Origin: JBBDYH01 sp040901795
GTDB lineage: Bacteria; Planctomycetota; Planctomycetia; Pirellulales; JALHPA01
Direction: 5' to 3'
DNA length: 64,000 nt
Assembly (NCBI GenBank): GCA_040901795.1
Contig: JBBDYH010000143.1
Location: forward strand, 1-64,000
Shown: positions 16,809 through 25,392 of the stretch, piece after piece
How the letters are laid out: every line of letters starts with the position of its first letter
How positions within the stretch are numbered: the stretch's first letter is position 1
Notes under the pieces: model-generated
Told to the model about the DNA's origin: nothing
The model's database searches: none
The model's input: the letters and a program-made list of their open reading frames with translations, nothing else
Translations under genes and position numbers: made by a program

Positions 16809-16996
16809 GTGGAATCCTTCGAGGGCCGAACCGGACCGAATGTCGATCGCCGAAATGGACGAACGATGAACCAGGCTATTTCATTTGGTAGTCAGCCAGG
16901 CCAACTTTGTCAAGGCAGGACCACATGCGCAAGTCCGCAACAGATGCGGACTTAACGATACTCATTCGTGGCGAGTGGCGCGGCTGCGAGCGTAAA

Positions 16997-18589
16997 TTAG
17001 CGAGGCGCCTCGACATCGGCCCAGACAGACGGCCGCCCTGCGGTTTTCGGCGCCACTGGTGCTGGAGCCTCCGGCTGAACATCGAGTCGCAAGCGGCGGT
17101 CGGTGAGAGAAATCGACTCCTCATTGTCAGGCGACGGAGCGACACTTGGGAGGCTCGCATCGAGGCGCATCTTCTGTAGCTCGCGCTCGAAGTGGGCGAT
17201 TTCGCCGCTGGCCGGTTGCAACTGTCGCCACTCGGCCAACGTTCGCTCTGCCGCCGCCACGTCACCCGTCGCCAGGTACGCAGTCATCAGTCCGCGCAGG
17301 CAAATTGAATCGCGGCAGCCGGAACCGAACGCGGTTTGCAAGTACGCCAGCGCGGGAATCCAGTTCTGTTTGGCAGCCAGGCACGCGCCGCGGACGGCAC
17401 TGCGCAGCGCCTCGCGGTGCGGCTGCGGTGGCATCCGCCCTACCAACTCCAGCGCCTCTTTCCGGCAATCGCGGCGAATGTAAAGATCGAGCAGTTGCCG
17501 CCGCAGCCGTTCGGAATTCGGTTTGGCCGACAGCGCTGCGTCCAGATTCCGCCGCGCGGCTTCAACGTCGCCCAACAGGTCCTGGCAAGTGGCGTGACAA
17601 ACGGTCGCCACGTCCGCAATCTCGATCAGGTGCCATGTCTGCGGATCGATCTGCCCAAAGCGGGCGGCCGCCTCGAACGACCGGCACGCCAGGTCGAGCC
17701 GGCTTTGTTGCTGCAGATAACTGCCCATCGCGCACAGAAGCTGCGCGTCGAGCGGAAAGACTTCCAGCGCCTGTTGGCAGAGGGCGAGCTGCTTGTCGCG
17801 AGCCTGCGGCAATTGGTCGAGCGCGGCCAGAATGCCGTAAAACGCTTCAAGCATTGCCGTCGAGCCAGCGGGCGCGATCGCTAACGCACGAGAGAAGAAC
17901 TCGATGCCTTGTGCGACGTGGCCCAAAGTCACACAGGCCTCCGCCATCGCCAACAACGGCGACGGCAGCACGCCGTGCTCTTGAATCTCCAACGCCGCCA
18001 GGTGCACGTTTCGCTCGGCCTTGATCCGCTTGACCTCCGGTTGGTGCTCGCGGCGCGAGCGATTCAGCACGAACGGCGCAAGCTCGATTGACATGCCGAG
18101 CGCTTCGATCGCCGTTTGAATCTCTTCACGCACTCGGCCGGTGAACTCGATTCCCGCACGGCGGGGATGCAGCCGGATGCGGCCGATCTGTTCATCAGCC
18201 ATCTCGTGGCTCGCGGCCGGCGCCTGGACCATCACCAGGTACGCACGATCGGCGGCAGTCTCCGAGTCAACCAGCCTGCGAAGTTGCTCGGCGCCGTCGG
18301 GAGATATCGTCTCGCCCGCGTCAAGCCACAGGATCCAATCACCGGTGGCGTGGCCGAGGCAGACGTTGCGGGCCGATGCGAAATCGTCGCACCACTCGAA
18401 CTCAAGGACGCGGCTGGCGTGCGCTAGCGCAACCTCGCGAGTGCGATCGCGCGAACCAGTATCGACGACCACGATCTCATCGGCGACATTGCGAACGCTC
18501 TCCAAGGAAGCCGCCACAATCTCGGCGCAGTCGCGCGCAATCATGGCCACGCTCAATCGGCGGTGCGGCGCTTGTTGAGAACCAGACAT
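16997..18589 (-). CDS. Family 2 glycosyltransferase fused to TPR repeats
   Basis: A 530-residue protein. Residues 12-130 are a GT-A nucleotide-sugar-binding domain of GT2: LSVAMIARDCAEIVAASLES, DEIVVVDTGSRDRT, and WILWLDAGE, which matches the WIDADE-type metal-binding motif. After a helical linker (from about 190), the rest is a long TPR superhelix of about eight repeats. The combination resembles SunS/Wzy-like or TPR-GT2 proteins that glycosylate or assemble surface polysaccharides. The C-terminus (TDRRLRLDVQPEAPAPVAPK) is a disordered tail. It sits alone, 188 bp downstream of the acidic-protein start on the same strand. The acceptor is unknown. Confidence 0.85.
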   Translation of the reverse strand: MSGSQQAPHRRLSVAMIARDCAEIVAASLESVRNVADEIVVVDTGSRDRTREVALAHASRVLEFEWCDDFASARNVCLGHATGDWILWLDAGETISPDGAEQLRRLVDSETAADRAYLVMVQAPAASHEMADEQIGRIRLHPRRAGIEFTGRVREEIQTAIEALGMSIELAPFVLNRSRREHQPEVKRIKAERNVHLAALEIQEHGVLPSPLLAMAEACVTLGHVAQGIEFFSRALAIAPAGSTAMLEAFYGILAALDQLPQARDKQLALCQQALEVFPLDAQLLCAMGSYLQQQSRLDLACRSFEAAARFGQIDPQTWHLIEIADVATVCHATCQDLLGDVEAARRNLDAALSAKPNSERLRRQLLDLYIRRDCRKEALELVGRMPPQPHREALRSAVRGACLAAKQNWIPALAYLQTAFGSGCRDSICLRGLMTAYLATGDVAAAERTLAEWRQLQPASGEIAHFERELQKMRLDASLPSVAPSPDNEESISLTDRRLRLDVQPEAPAPVAPKTAGRPSVWADVEAPR

Positions 18590-18671
18590 GTGCGCTCCGT
18601 GGCCAGGGCGGCGATAAGCTGTGAAATGGCCGCGAAGTGTAACCGCGGCGGCAGGCCGCGAGAAGGGCGGT

Positions 18672-19763
18672 TTACTTGGCCACTTTCCGTTTCCGGGCTT
18701 CTAGTGTCGGATCGCTCTTCAGCGGCAGCTTCAGCGCCTTGCCCGTTTCGGCGGCCTTGTAGATGGCCAGAATGATCTCGATCGACCGGCGTCCCTCGAG
18801 ACCGTCAACCGCCGGCGGGCGGTTCTTCTTGATCGCATCGACCACGTCCTGGAACTGCCGCGCGTGTCCATGGTGGCCAATCGCCGACGGGTCGCTCGCC
18901 CCGCCGCCGGTGCTGTGGTGCTCGGCCATCCGCTGGAGAATTGCGTCGTCTCGCTTCTGCTGCCGGGCGAAGTCCCAAACCTTGATGTCTTCCTCTTCCA
19001 TCACCGCCGTCCCTTCGGAGCCGTGGATTTCGATCCGCTTGAGATAGCCGGGATAGACCGCGGTGCTGGCCTCGATAACGCCCAGCGCCCCGTTTTCAAA
19101 CCGCAACGTCGCCACCAGGTTGTCCTCCACGGCGATCCGCTCGTGCGCAATGGTTGCCACATGGGCAGTGACTTCCGCGACCGGTCCCATCAGCCACGTC
19201 AACAGATCCACGCTATGGACCGCCTGGTTCATCAAGGCGCCGCCACCATCGAGTTCCCAGGTACCGCGCCACTTGCCGCTGTCGTAGTACGCTTGCGTAC
19301 GGTACCACTTGACATACGCGTCGCCCAGCGTGAGGCGGCCGAAGCGGTTGCCGTCGATCGCCCGCTTCATCTCGAGGCTCGACTCGTGGAACCGCGACGG
19401 GAAGATCGTCGACAGCTTCACGTCGTTCTGTTCGCAGGAGCGAATAATCGCGTCGCAACGCTTGAGCGTGATCTCCAGCGGCTTTTCGACGATCACGTGC
19501 TTGCCCGCCTTGGCCGCGGCGATGGCGGGTTGCTGGTGCGCGCCGCTCGGCGTGCCGATGGTGACAACCTGCACCCGTGGGTCGGCCAGCATCTCGTCCA
19601 GATCGTGATACGACTTGCAGCCCGTTTCGCCGGCCAGCCGATCGGCCGCGTCACAGAAGCTGTCGTAGCAGGCCACCAGCTTCGCTCCGCGCACGTCCTC
19701 AATCGCCCGCGAGTGGAACCGCGAGATCATGCCGCAACCGATGATGCCGAAACCGTAGGGCAT
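18672..19763 (-). CDS. Gfo/Idh/MocA-family oxidoreductase
   Basis: A 363-residue NAD(P)-dependent sugar or inositol dehydrogenase family protein. The Rossmann motif GIIGCGMISRFHSRA is at residues 6-20; the EKPLE loop (VIVEKPLEI) holds the catalytic Lys. The second domain contains GGGALMNQAVHSVDLL, with the His of the substrate pocket. The ATG at 19763 has a GGAG ribosome-binding site and begins directly at the Rossmann fold; the open frame upstream encodes repeat DNA and is not part of the protein. Members reduce or oxidise diverse sugars, so the substrate is not assignable. No sugar-pathway neighbours are seen. Confidence 0.93.
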   Translation of the reverse strand: MPYGFGIIGCGMISRFHSRAIEDVRGAKLVACYDSFCDAADRLAGETGCKSYHDLDEMLADPRVQVVTIGTPSGAHQQPAIAAAKAGKHVIVEKPLEITLKRCDAIIRSCEQNDVKLSTIFPSRFHESSLEMKRAIDGNRFGRLTLGDAYVKWYRTQAYYDSGKWRGTWELDGGGALMNQAVHSVDLLTWLMGPVAEVTAHVATIAHERIAVEDNLVATLRFENGALGVIEASTAVYPGYLKRIEIHGSEGTAVMEEEDIKVWDFARQQKRDDAILQRMAEHHSTGGGASDPSAIGHHGHARQFQDVVDAIKKNRPPAVDGLEGRRSIEIILAIYKAAETGKALKLPLKSDPTLEARKRKVAK

Positions 19764-19831
19764 GGGTGACTCCGGGGAAAAGGACGCGGCGATTATAAAG
19801 ATGGCGATGCGGAATAACCAGGGCCGCGCCG

Positions 19832-19949
19832 CCAATGACGAATGACGAAACGAGAATGACGAATGACGAACGAGCGCAGCGTCCCGTGGTTCGTCACTCG
19901 GGATTCGTGTCGCCGCGGCGACATTCGTCATTCGGACTTCGTCATTCGG
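19832..19949. repeat. AATGACG heptamer inverted repeat
   Basis: On the left: AATGACGAATGACGAAACGAG and a second similar tract, 19833-19874. On the right: the reverse-complement CGTCATTCG tracts, 19924-19948. Between them are GTTCGTCAC...GATTCGTG segments. The element fills the gap between the CPBP protease and the Gfo/Idh/MocA gene. Confidence 0.8.
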
Positions 19950-19952
19950 GTT

Positions 19953-20951
19953 TTACGCCGTCTCCAGCCACAGCATTGCCAGCGACGATGTGTTGAGCAA
20001 AAAATGCAACACGACCGACGGCCACAGCCGGTGCGTCCGCTGATACAAATACCCTAGCCCCAGCGCCAATAGAAACAACGGAATGGGCGCGGGTCCTTGC
20101 CCCACGTGCAACAGTGCAAAGATGAGGGCGCTTGCGATAATCGGAATCGACCTCACCGCATTCAATTCGGCGCGGTTGTCGGCTTTCGGCCGCGTTGTTT
20201 GCGGCGCCGCGTAAGGATTATCGGTGGGCTCCGCCTCGCCGATTTGGCTTTCGCTCGGCGCTGTTTCTCCGGTCGCTTGCTCCGCGTGGGAACCAAACGC
20301 ACCGGGCACAGCCAACGCGACCACGCGCTCCAACCAACCCTGGACCAGCACGCGCAGGAAGAACTCTTCGCTGAAGGGCGCCACCAGCGAGACGGACAAG
20401 CCGACGACAAAAAACGTCCACTGGTCGGGCTGCGCTTGGACCAGGTCGATTAGCGGATGCTGGACCGGAAAGAAGTAAACCAGAATCGCTTGCAAGGCGA
20501 ACACCGGGGCGGCCAGCGCCAGAAACCCCGCCGCGCCCAGAGCAATGTCGTACCAGACTCGGCCCGGCACAAATCCTAAGTCGGCCGAAGTAGCGCCCGT
20601 GCGCAGCTTAACCAGCGCGATGGCGAAGACCAACGTCGCCAGCACCGCCCCCATATAGCTCAGTTGGACTGGGCCAACTTGCTCCGGCTCTAACTCGCGA
20701 ACGCCCGCCGGCAGCGGGATATTCCAAACATCGCGCAGCAACACGCCGCCAAGTCCCGTGAACAATACGTGCGCCATCATCACCAGCACGAGATCAAAGA
20801 ACGTCCACGGCACGGGCCGCCGCGGTTCCAGCGGAACAAGCTCCTCGCCGCGGCTAATGCGCGCGATCACCGTCGCCCAAATCGCAATGCTGCCGACAAT
20901 GGCCACCGCGGCGACAAGAGTGAGTCCCAGATGCTCGATGAGCGCCATCAT
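19953..20951 (-). CDS. CPBP family intramembrane glutamic endopeptidase (CAAX/Rce1-like)
   Basis: A 332-residue polytopic protein with about eight hydrophobic segments. The conserved motifs of the family are present: SEEFFLR (EExxxR), FALLHVGQ (FxxxH) and HFLLNT (HxxxN). These place the catalytic Glu and the His residues in the membrane. A hydrophilic loop of about 50 residues, containing the planctomycete-type peptide NPYAAP, separates the first motif from the second. Bacterial CPBP proteins process or protect membrane peptides; the substrate is unknown here. It lies on the same strand as pgsA, 81 bp from it. Confidence 0.88.
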   Translation of the reverse strand: MMALIEHLGLTLVAAVAIVGSIAIWATVIARISRGEELVPLEPRRPVPWTFFDLVLVMMAHVLFTGLGGVLLRDVWNIPLPAGVRELEPEQVGPVQLSYMGAVLATLVFAIALVKLRTGATSADLGFVPGRVWYDIALGAAGFLALAAPVFALQAILVYFFPVQHPLIDLVQAQPDQWTFFVVGLSVSLVAPFSEEFFLRVLVQGWLERVVALAVPGAFGSHAEQATGETAPSESQIGEAEPTDNPYAAPQTTRPKADNRAELNAVRSIPIIASALIFALLHVGQGPAPIPLFLLALGLGYLYQRTHRLWPSVVLHFLLNTSSLAMLWLETA

Positions 20952-21032
20952 TCGGTGGGCGGATGGAAGTACGGACCGGGAAAGGCGCGTAGCGAAAGTC
21001 GCGGGCTTACGGCCGCCTCAATTCTGGCGAAT

Positions 21033-21689
21033 TCAGCTACGCCGCAACAGGCGTATCGCGGCGATCACATACTCCACGCCAGAATATACCGTGAGCACGA
21101 CCGCGCCCCACACCACGACGTCGAGCCCGGTCATAACCCACCCCGGCGGCGTATCGTCGCCATAGCTCAGCCGGTACAAGCTCCAACCGGCCGCAAGGCA
21201 CTGGGCGACCATCTTCAGTTTGCCCGACATCGCAGCCGAGAAATCGATTCCTTCGCCTTCCAAGAAGCTCCGTAGCGCCGTCACGAGCAGCTCGCGGGCG
21301 ACAACGACGACCGCCATCCAGGCCGCGAGACCGGATGACGGCAGCGCCGCCAACATAATGAACGTCCCACAGATGATGACCTTATCGACAAACGGATCGA
21401 GAATCCGCCCTAGCGTCGTGACCTGGCCGTACTTGCGCGCCCAGTAGCCGTCCATCCAATCGGTGCCGGCGGCGATGATGAACACGACCATCGCGGCCAG
21501 ATAGTAGCCAGGCGAGCTCAGTCTCGTCCCCAGCTCGATCAACACAAACAGCGCGATCGACAGTAGCAGCCGCAGCGTCGTGAGCTGATTGGGTACGTTG
21601 AACAGGACGCGCGCCGGTGCGTGCGTCTGCGTTGATCCGTCGGTGGTGACGCCCACGGTAACTTCCAAATGGCGAAGGTGGCGAGACAT
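21033..21689 (-). CDS. pgsA: PgsA, CDP-diacylglycerol--glycerol-3-phosphate 3-phosphatidyltransferase
   Basis: A 218-residue membrane enzyme that makes phosphatidylglycerol phosphate. It carries the full CDP-alcohol phosphotransferase signature D-x2-D-G-x2-A-R-x8-G-x3-D-x3-D: DWMDGYWAR followed by G, then LDPFVDK, at about residues 74-100. Four or more transmembrane helices follow. Start ATG 21689; the first 25 residues before NVPNQLTTLR are unusual and may be extra. The stop lies inside a GTAGCTGAATTC repeat. The next gene on this strand is the CPBP protease. Confidence 0.92.
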   Translation of the reverse strand: MSRHLRHLEVTVGVTTDGSTQTHAPARVLFNVPNQLTTLRLLLSIALFVLIELGTRLSSPGYYLAAMVVFIIAAGTDWMDGYWARKYGQVTTLGRILDPFVDKVIICGTFIMLAALPSSGLAAWMAVVVVARELLVTALRSFLEGEGIDFSAAMSGKLKMVAQCLAAGWSLYRLSYGDDTPPGWVMTGLDVVVWGAVVLTVYSGVEYVIAAIRLLRRS

Positions 21690-21781
21690 GCAGTCGCCAA
21701 TGCCTCGACAGAATCATAGCGTGCAGCGAGACTTTCGTCACGCAAGGTTGAGAGTCCCAAGTCCTCGCCCCAATCGCATTC

Positions 21782-21883
21782 TGTAGGGAACGGTCCGCCG
21801 CGGCGGATGCCGTTCCGTTGGGCGAGTTGACGTGGCGACACCACTCGGCGCTTCCGGAACGCCACGGAGGGCGTTCCCTACAG
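21782..21883. repeat. GTAGGGAACG-type inverted-repeat element, copy 1 (102 bp)
   Basis: Begins CTGTAGGGAACGG and ends CGTTCCCTACAG. Inner halves pair imperfectly (GCCGTTCCG against CGGAACGCC). Copy 2 is at 24276-24388. The left arm of this copy contains a TCCGCCGCGGCGGA insertion that copy 2 lacks. It is 11 bp from the rimO stop. Confidence 0.85.
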
Positions 21884-21894
21884 AGATCGTGGCG

Positions 21895-23283
21895 CTATCG
21901 CGGAGCTCCTACCGCGACCCCTACGAGGTCGTATTCGCTGGTCGCCACAATCTCCACCGGCACGATCTGTCCCGCCTTGAGCTTCTTGCCGGTGACAAAC
22001 ACCACGCCGTCAACATCCGGCGCATCGGCGAAGCTGCGGCCCAGCCAGGCGTTTTTTTCACCGGGCACCGGTGCATCGAGCAACACCTCGAATCGCTTGC
22101 CGATCTGCGCCTCGTTCCATGCAAACGCGTTCTCTTGCTGCACGGCCATCAGCCGGTCGCATCGCGCTTGTTTCTCTTCATCGGGCAGATGCCCCGGTAT
22201 CCGCGCCGACGGCGTATCGGCCTCGTACGAATACGTAAACACCCCCATCCGCTCGAATTTTTCACAGCGCACAAACTCCACCAGCTCCTCGAACTGCTCG
22301 TCGCTCTCGCCCGGAAAGCCCGTGATGAACGTCGTCCGCAGGACCAGGTTCGGAATTCTCGATCGCAGCTTGCCGATCAGCTCCTCGGTGCTCGCGCGAT
22401 CGACCCGCCGCTGCATCCGCCGCAGCATCGTGTCGTTAATGTGCTGCAGCGGCAGATCGAGATACGGCAGAATCTTTTCGCTCGTCGCCAGCACGTCGAT
22501 CAATGCATCCGAAAAGTACATCGGATACAGGTACATCACGCGGATCCAGTCGAGGCCTTCGATCTTGTTCAGCTCCGTGAGCAGCTCTGCCAGCCGTGGC
22601 TCGCCATAGAGATCAATGCCGTAGTAAGTCGTGTCCTGGGCCACAATGTTCAACTCGCGCACGCCGTCGGCCGCCAGCTCTTTGGCCTCAGCGATTACCT
22701 CCTCAATTGGCTTCGTGGCATGCTTGCCGCGCATCTTCGGGATCGCGCAGAACGTACAGAGCCGATCGCAGCCTTCGGAGATCTTCAAAAACGCAAAGTG
22801 CCGCGGCGTGATTCGCAGCCGGTTGCGGTCCGAAAGCGGCCGCGACGGCGCCGGTCGAAAGACGGTCCGTTGTTCGTCGAGTCCGGCGATCAGCCGATCG
22901 GCCACCTTGGTCACATGCTCGCGGCCGAACACTCCCACCAGGTGATCGACCTCCGGACACGTCTCCAACAAGGACTCCTTGTCGCGCTCCGCCAGGCAGC
23001 CCGACACGATCACCCCCCGCGTATGCCCGGCCCGCTTGAGCTGGAGCATCTCCTCGATCGTGGCGAACGACTCCTGCCGAGCCCGCTCAATGAACCCGCA
23101 CGTGTTCACGACCACAAAATCGGCCCCCTTCGGCTCCGAAACGAGCCGGTATCCGTCGAGTTGCAACAGCCCGAGCATGCGCTCGCTATCGACGAGGTTC
23201 TTCGGGCAGCCAAGACTGACAAAGGCATAAGTGCCTTTACAATCGCGCGGGTTTACAACGGGTAGGAGTGAAGTGGCGTTCAA
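21895..23283 (-). CDS. rimO: RimO, ribosomal protein S12 methylthiotransferase (radical SAM)
   Basis: A protein of about 462 residues that adds a methylthio group to Asp88/89 of ribosomal protein S12. The N-terminal UPF0004 domain begins YAFVSLGCPKNLVDSE, with its cluster Cys residues (C in SLGCPKN, NTCGF and SGCLAE). The radical SAM cluster follows as ISEGCDRLCTFCAIP, then a TRAM-type domain at the C-terminus. No ATG opens the gene; the frame begins with TTG 23343 (482 aa) or TTG 23283. I prefer 23283 because it leaves a short leader before the domain. Neither start has a clear ribosome-binding site, so the N-terminus is uncertain; the function is firm. Confidence 0.93.
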   Translation of the reverse strand: MNATSLLPVVNPRDCKGTYAFVSLGCPKNLVDSERMLGLLQLDGYRLVSEPKGADFVVVNTCGFIERARQESFATIEEMLQLKRAGHTRGVIVSGCLAERDKESLLETCPEVDHLVGVFGREHVTKVADRLIAGLDEQRTVFRPAPSRPLSDRNRLRITPRHFAFLKISEGCDRLCTFCAIPKMRGKHATKPIEEVIAEAKELAADGVRELNIVAQDTTYYGIDLYGEPRLAELLTELNKIEGLDWIRVMYLYPMYFSDALIDVLATSEKILPYLDLPLQHINDTMLRRMQRRVDRASTEELIGKLRSRIPNLVLRTTFITGFPGESDEQFEELVEFVRCEKFERMGVFTYSYEADTPSARIPGHLPDEEKQARCDRLMAVQQENAFAWNEAQIGKRFEVLLDAPVPGEKNAWLGRSFADAPDVDGVVFVTGKKLKAGQIVPVEIVATSEYDLVGVAVGAPR

Positions 23284-23420
23284 TGCAAATACCAGAGATA
23301 CAGGGATCGGCGGTGAAAGGGGGAATCCCTCATCATAGGGCAATGGTCAAAAAAGGCGAGTCAGACTCGCGACTCCAAGCCTCAATAACCGTGATTCTCA
23401 CTTCAGCGAAGTCGGCCGAC

Positions 23421-23450
23421 TTGCCCGGAATACATGTAAGTATGTATACT
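23421..23450 (+). promoter_or_regulatory. Candidate promoter with overlapping palindromic operator upstream of the ImmA-like gene
   Basis: A -35-like TTGCCC (23421-23426), 18-bp spacer and -10-like TATACT (23445-23450). Overlapping them is the perfect inverted repeat ATACAT-GTAAGT-ATGTAT (23430-23447), 53 bp before the start codon. A repressor bound there would block RNA polymerase. This is a motif-based prediction. Confidence 0.4.
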
Positions 23451-23499
23451 GGCCCTCGATGCAGAACCAGAGTCCGGCACGCACATCGGGAACCATAGT

Positions 23500-24267
23500 A
23501 TGTCGATTGAAAGCAACTCATCCGGCACGTGCCAAAGCGAATGGACCGAGGCATTAGATGAAACCGTCGCCGAGATCTTGCGGCGGACCGGCGTCAAACG
23601 GCCGCCAGTCAACGCCATCGAAGTTGCCCAGCGGCTCGGCTGCCCGGTGCTCTGGGACAAGAGCCAAAGCGGCCGGGCCCGGATCGGGACAGTGCGCGGT
23701 GGGCCAGGACGGAGGCCGCAGTCGGCCATCTTTCTTCGCCCCGATCCCCGGCCGGAGCGGATTCAATGGGCGGTGGCCCACGAGATCGGAGAGCAATGCG
23801 CCGCCGAGGTCTATCGCCGGCTCGCCATCGAAGTGAGTGAATCGGCTGCCGATTCGCGCGAGCAGATCGCCAATGCGCTGGCCACGCGCCTGCTGCTCCC
23901 GTCGAACTGGTTCACACACGATGCGATGATCATGGATTTCGATCTCGTTCAATTAAAGAATCGCTACGCCACGGCCAGCCACGAACTAATTGCGCGGCGA
24001 ATGCTCGATCTCGCACTGCCGATCCTGGTCACCATTTTTGATCATGGCGAGCAACAATTCCGCCGCTGGAACCTGCCCCGGCGCCCTCCATCAATTACCA
24101 GCGGCGAGTTGAAAGCCTGGCGGCGGGCACACGATTCGGGTGACGCAGTTCGCCACTTCGGTCCGCCGCGGATCGACGTCTGGCCGATTCAAGAGCCGGG
24201 TTGGAAGCGGGAGATTGTGCGGTTGGAATTGGTTTGCGATGTGGCAGAGTTCGAGGCAATCGACTAA
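23500..24267 (+). CDS. ImmA/IrrE-like metallopeptidase-domain protein with altered zinc motif
   Basis: A 255-residue protein. The N-terminal helical part with KRPPVNAIEVAQRLGCPVLW and the segment REQIANALATRLLLPSNWF are characteristic of the ImmA/IrrE (DUF955) family. These are HExxH peptidases that cleave repressors after DNA damage or stress. Here the active-site helix reads AHEIGEQCA: the second His of HExxH is a Glu, so zinc binding and catalysis may be altered or lost. No XRE regulator is adjacent; these are usually paired. The start at 23500 follows a candidate promoter/operator by 50 bp. The role is probably regulatory or as a degenerate sensor. Confidence 0.75.
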   Translation: MSIESNSSGTCQSEWTEALDETVAEILRRTGVKRPPVNAIEVAQRLGCPVLWDKSQSGRARIGTVRGGPGRRPQSAIFLRPDPRPERIQWAVAHEIGEQCAAEVYRRLAIEVSESAADSREQIANALATRLLLPSNWFTHDAMIMDFDLVQLKNRYATASHELIARRMLDLALPILVTIFDHGEQQFRRWNLPRRPPSITSGELKAWRRAHDSGDAVRHFGPPRIDVWPIQEPGWKREIVRLELVCDVAEFEAID

Positions 24268-24275
24268 GGCTCAGC

Positions 24276-24388
24276 CTGTAGGGAACGGCCTCCGTGCCGT
24301 TCCGTTGGGCGAGGTAATGTGGCTATGCCGCTTGGAGCTTCCGGAACGCCACCCGCCACGGCGGGCAAGCTTAGGGCGTTCCCTACAG
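24276..24388. repeat. GTAGGGAACG-type inverted-repeat element, copy 2 (113 bp)
   Basis: Same termini as the 21782 copy: CTGTAGGGAACG and CGTTCCCTACAG. The right arm carries an extra CCGCCACGGCGGGCAAGCTTA relative to copy 1. It is 9 bp after the ImmA-like stop and overlaps the last codons of the convergent 24383-25180 gene. Confidence 0.85.
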
Positions 24389-25180
24389 ACCCAGGCTCGC
24401 TCGAACTTGCCACAGCAAATCCTCCAGGAAAAATGGCTTGGAGATCACCGCGGCAGCACCGTGCGCGAGTGCCGCGGCGGTGTCTTCAGCGCGAGGAAAG
24501 CCGATCAGCACGATCTTCGGCATTCGGGGAACATGCTGAACCAGGCGATCGAACGACGCCCGGCATGAATCAAAACTGGCCGCACAGTCCCAGACGACAA
24601 GGCCCGCGTCGTCCAGCGCAACCGAGTCCGCGCGAAGAGATGTTGTCGGGCAACCGGCGAATTCAAGCGCATCACAAAGCGCGGTTGCCGCCTGACGGTC
24701 GCGCGAGATTACCGCCACGCGCGCCGTCAACTTCGGCATCGTCCGCGGCGGCGAGACCAGCAAGCGGTCTTCGTGGGTCGCAGTAAATGGCAGCGCCCAC
24801 GTTGTTGCGCCATCGCTTCCGAGTCGCGCCAGCTCCGCGCCCAGGCGTGCCACGAATTGGTGTGCATAAACGCGAACCGCTCCCGGCCACGGCCTTCCCG
24901 TGCGCGCCTCGCCCTCGCAAAAGCTGCCCAGCAAGCACACGATCGGCGTCAGTGGCAGGCAGGCTCGTAGCTCTTCGAACGTGGCGTGTGCATGTTCACC
25001 GGGGCGACGCAGAGCAACCACGATCAGGTCAGACGCCACGTCCCGCGAAGCCAGCCATGCATCCGCGCTGCTTATGCCGGCCGCGAACGATACGTCAACA
25101 TGGTCGTTCAGCCATTGCACCGGCCCGGCAAACTCCGGCCAATCGCGGTCGCCGACGTAAAGGAATTGCGGACGCGTCAT
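24383..25180 (-). CDS. Double receiver-like (degenerate response-regulator) protein
   Basis: A 265-residue protein. The C-terminal 115 residues have the CheY-like alternation of strands and helices: RVAVISRDRQAATALCDALE, LVVWDCAASF at the place of the phospho-Asp strand, KIVLIGFPRAED, and HGAAAVISKPF, with the conserved Lys near the end of the domain. The usual phospho-acceptor Asp context (DxxMP) is altered to WDCAAS, so phosphorylation is doubtful. The N-terminal half looks like a second, more diverged receiver or nucleotide-fold domain. No histidine kinase or output domain is nearby. The function is unknown. The last codons lie inside the repeat copy 2. Confidence 0.7.
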   Translation of the reverse strand: MTRPQFLYVGDRDWPEFAGPVQWLNDHVDVSFAAGISSADAWLASRDVASDLIVVALRRPGEHAHATFEELRACLPLTPIVCLLGSFCEGEARTGRPWPGAVRVYAHQFVARLGAELARLGSDGATTWALPFTATHEDRLLVSPPRTMPKLTARVAVISRDRQAATALCDALEFAGCPTTSLRADSVALDDAGLVVWDCAASFDSCRASFDRLVQHVPRMPKIVLIGFPRAEDTAAALAHGAAAVISKPFFLEDLLWQVRASLGL

Positions 25181-25392
25181 GAGCGGGGACCATCGAGAAG
25201 CAAAAACGCAAATTGTCGATTCTCAATTTGCAATTTGCAATTCCAAACGATCGCGAGAACCCATCTTGACAGGCTCGCCGGTTTGACCACAATTCGGCCT
25301 CCACGCGCGTGCTGCGGCGTCGGCCAGGGAGTGGCTACCGCACCGCCAGCACACCGCTTTGAGCCCACCCACCGCCGGGCATGGAGGCCCTT

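Noticed and set aside
21832..23265. 477-codon forward frame across rimO
   Set aside because: It is the antisense shadow of rimO, whose radical SAM motifs are unmistakable; the forward frame has no recognisable protein sequence.
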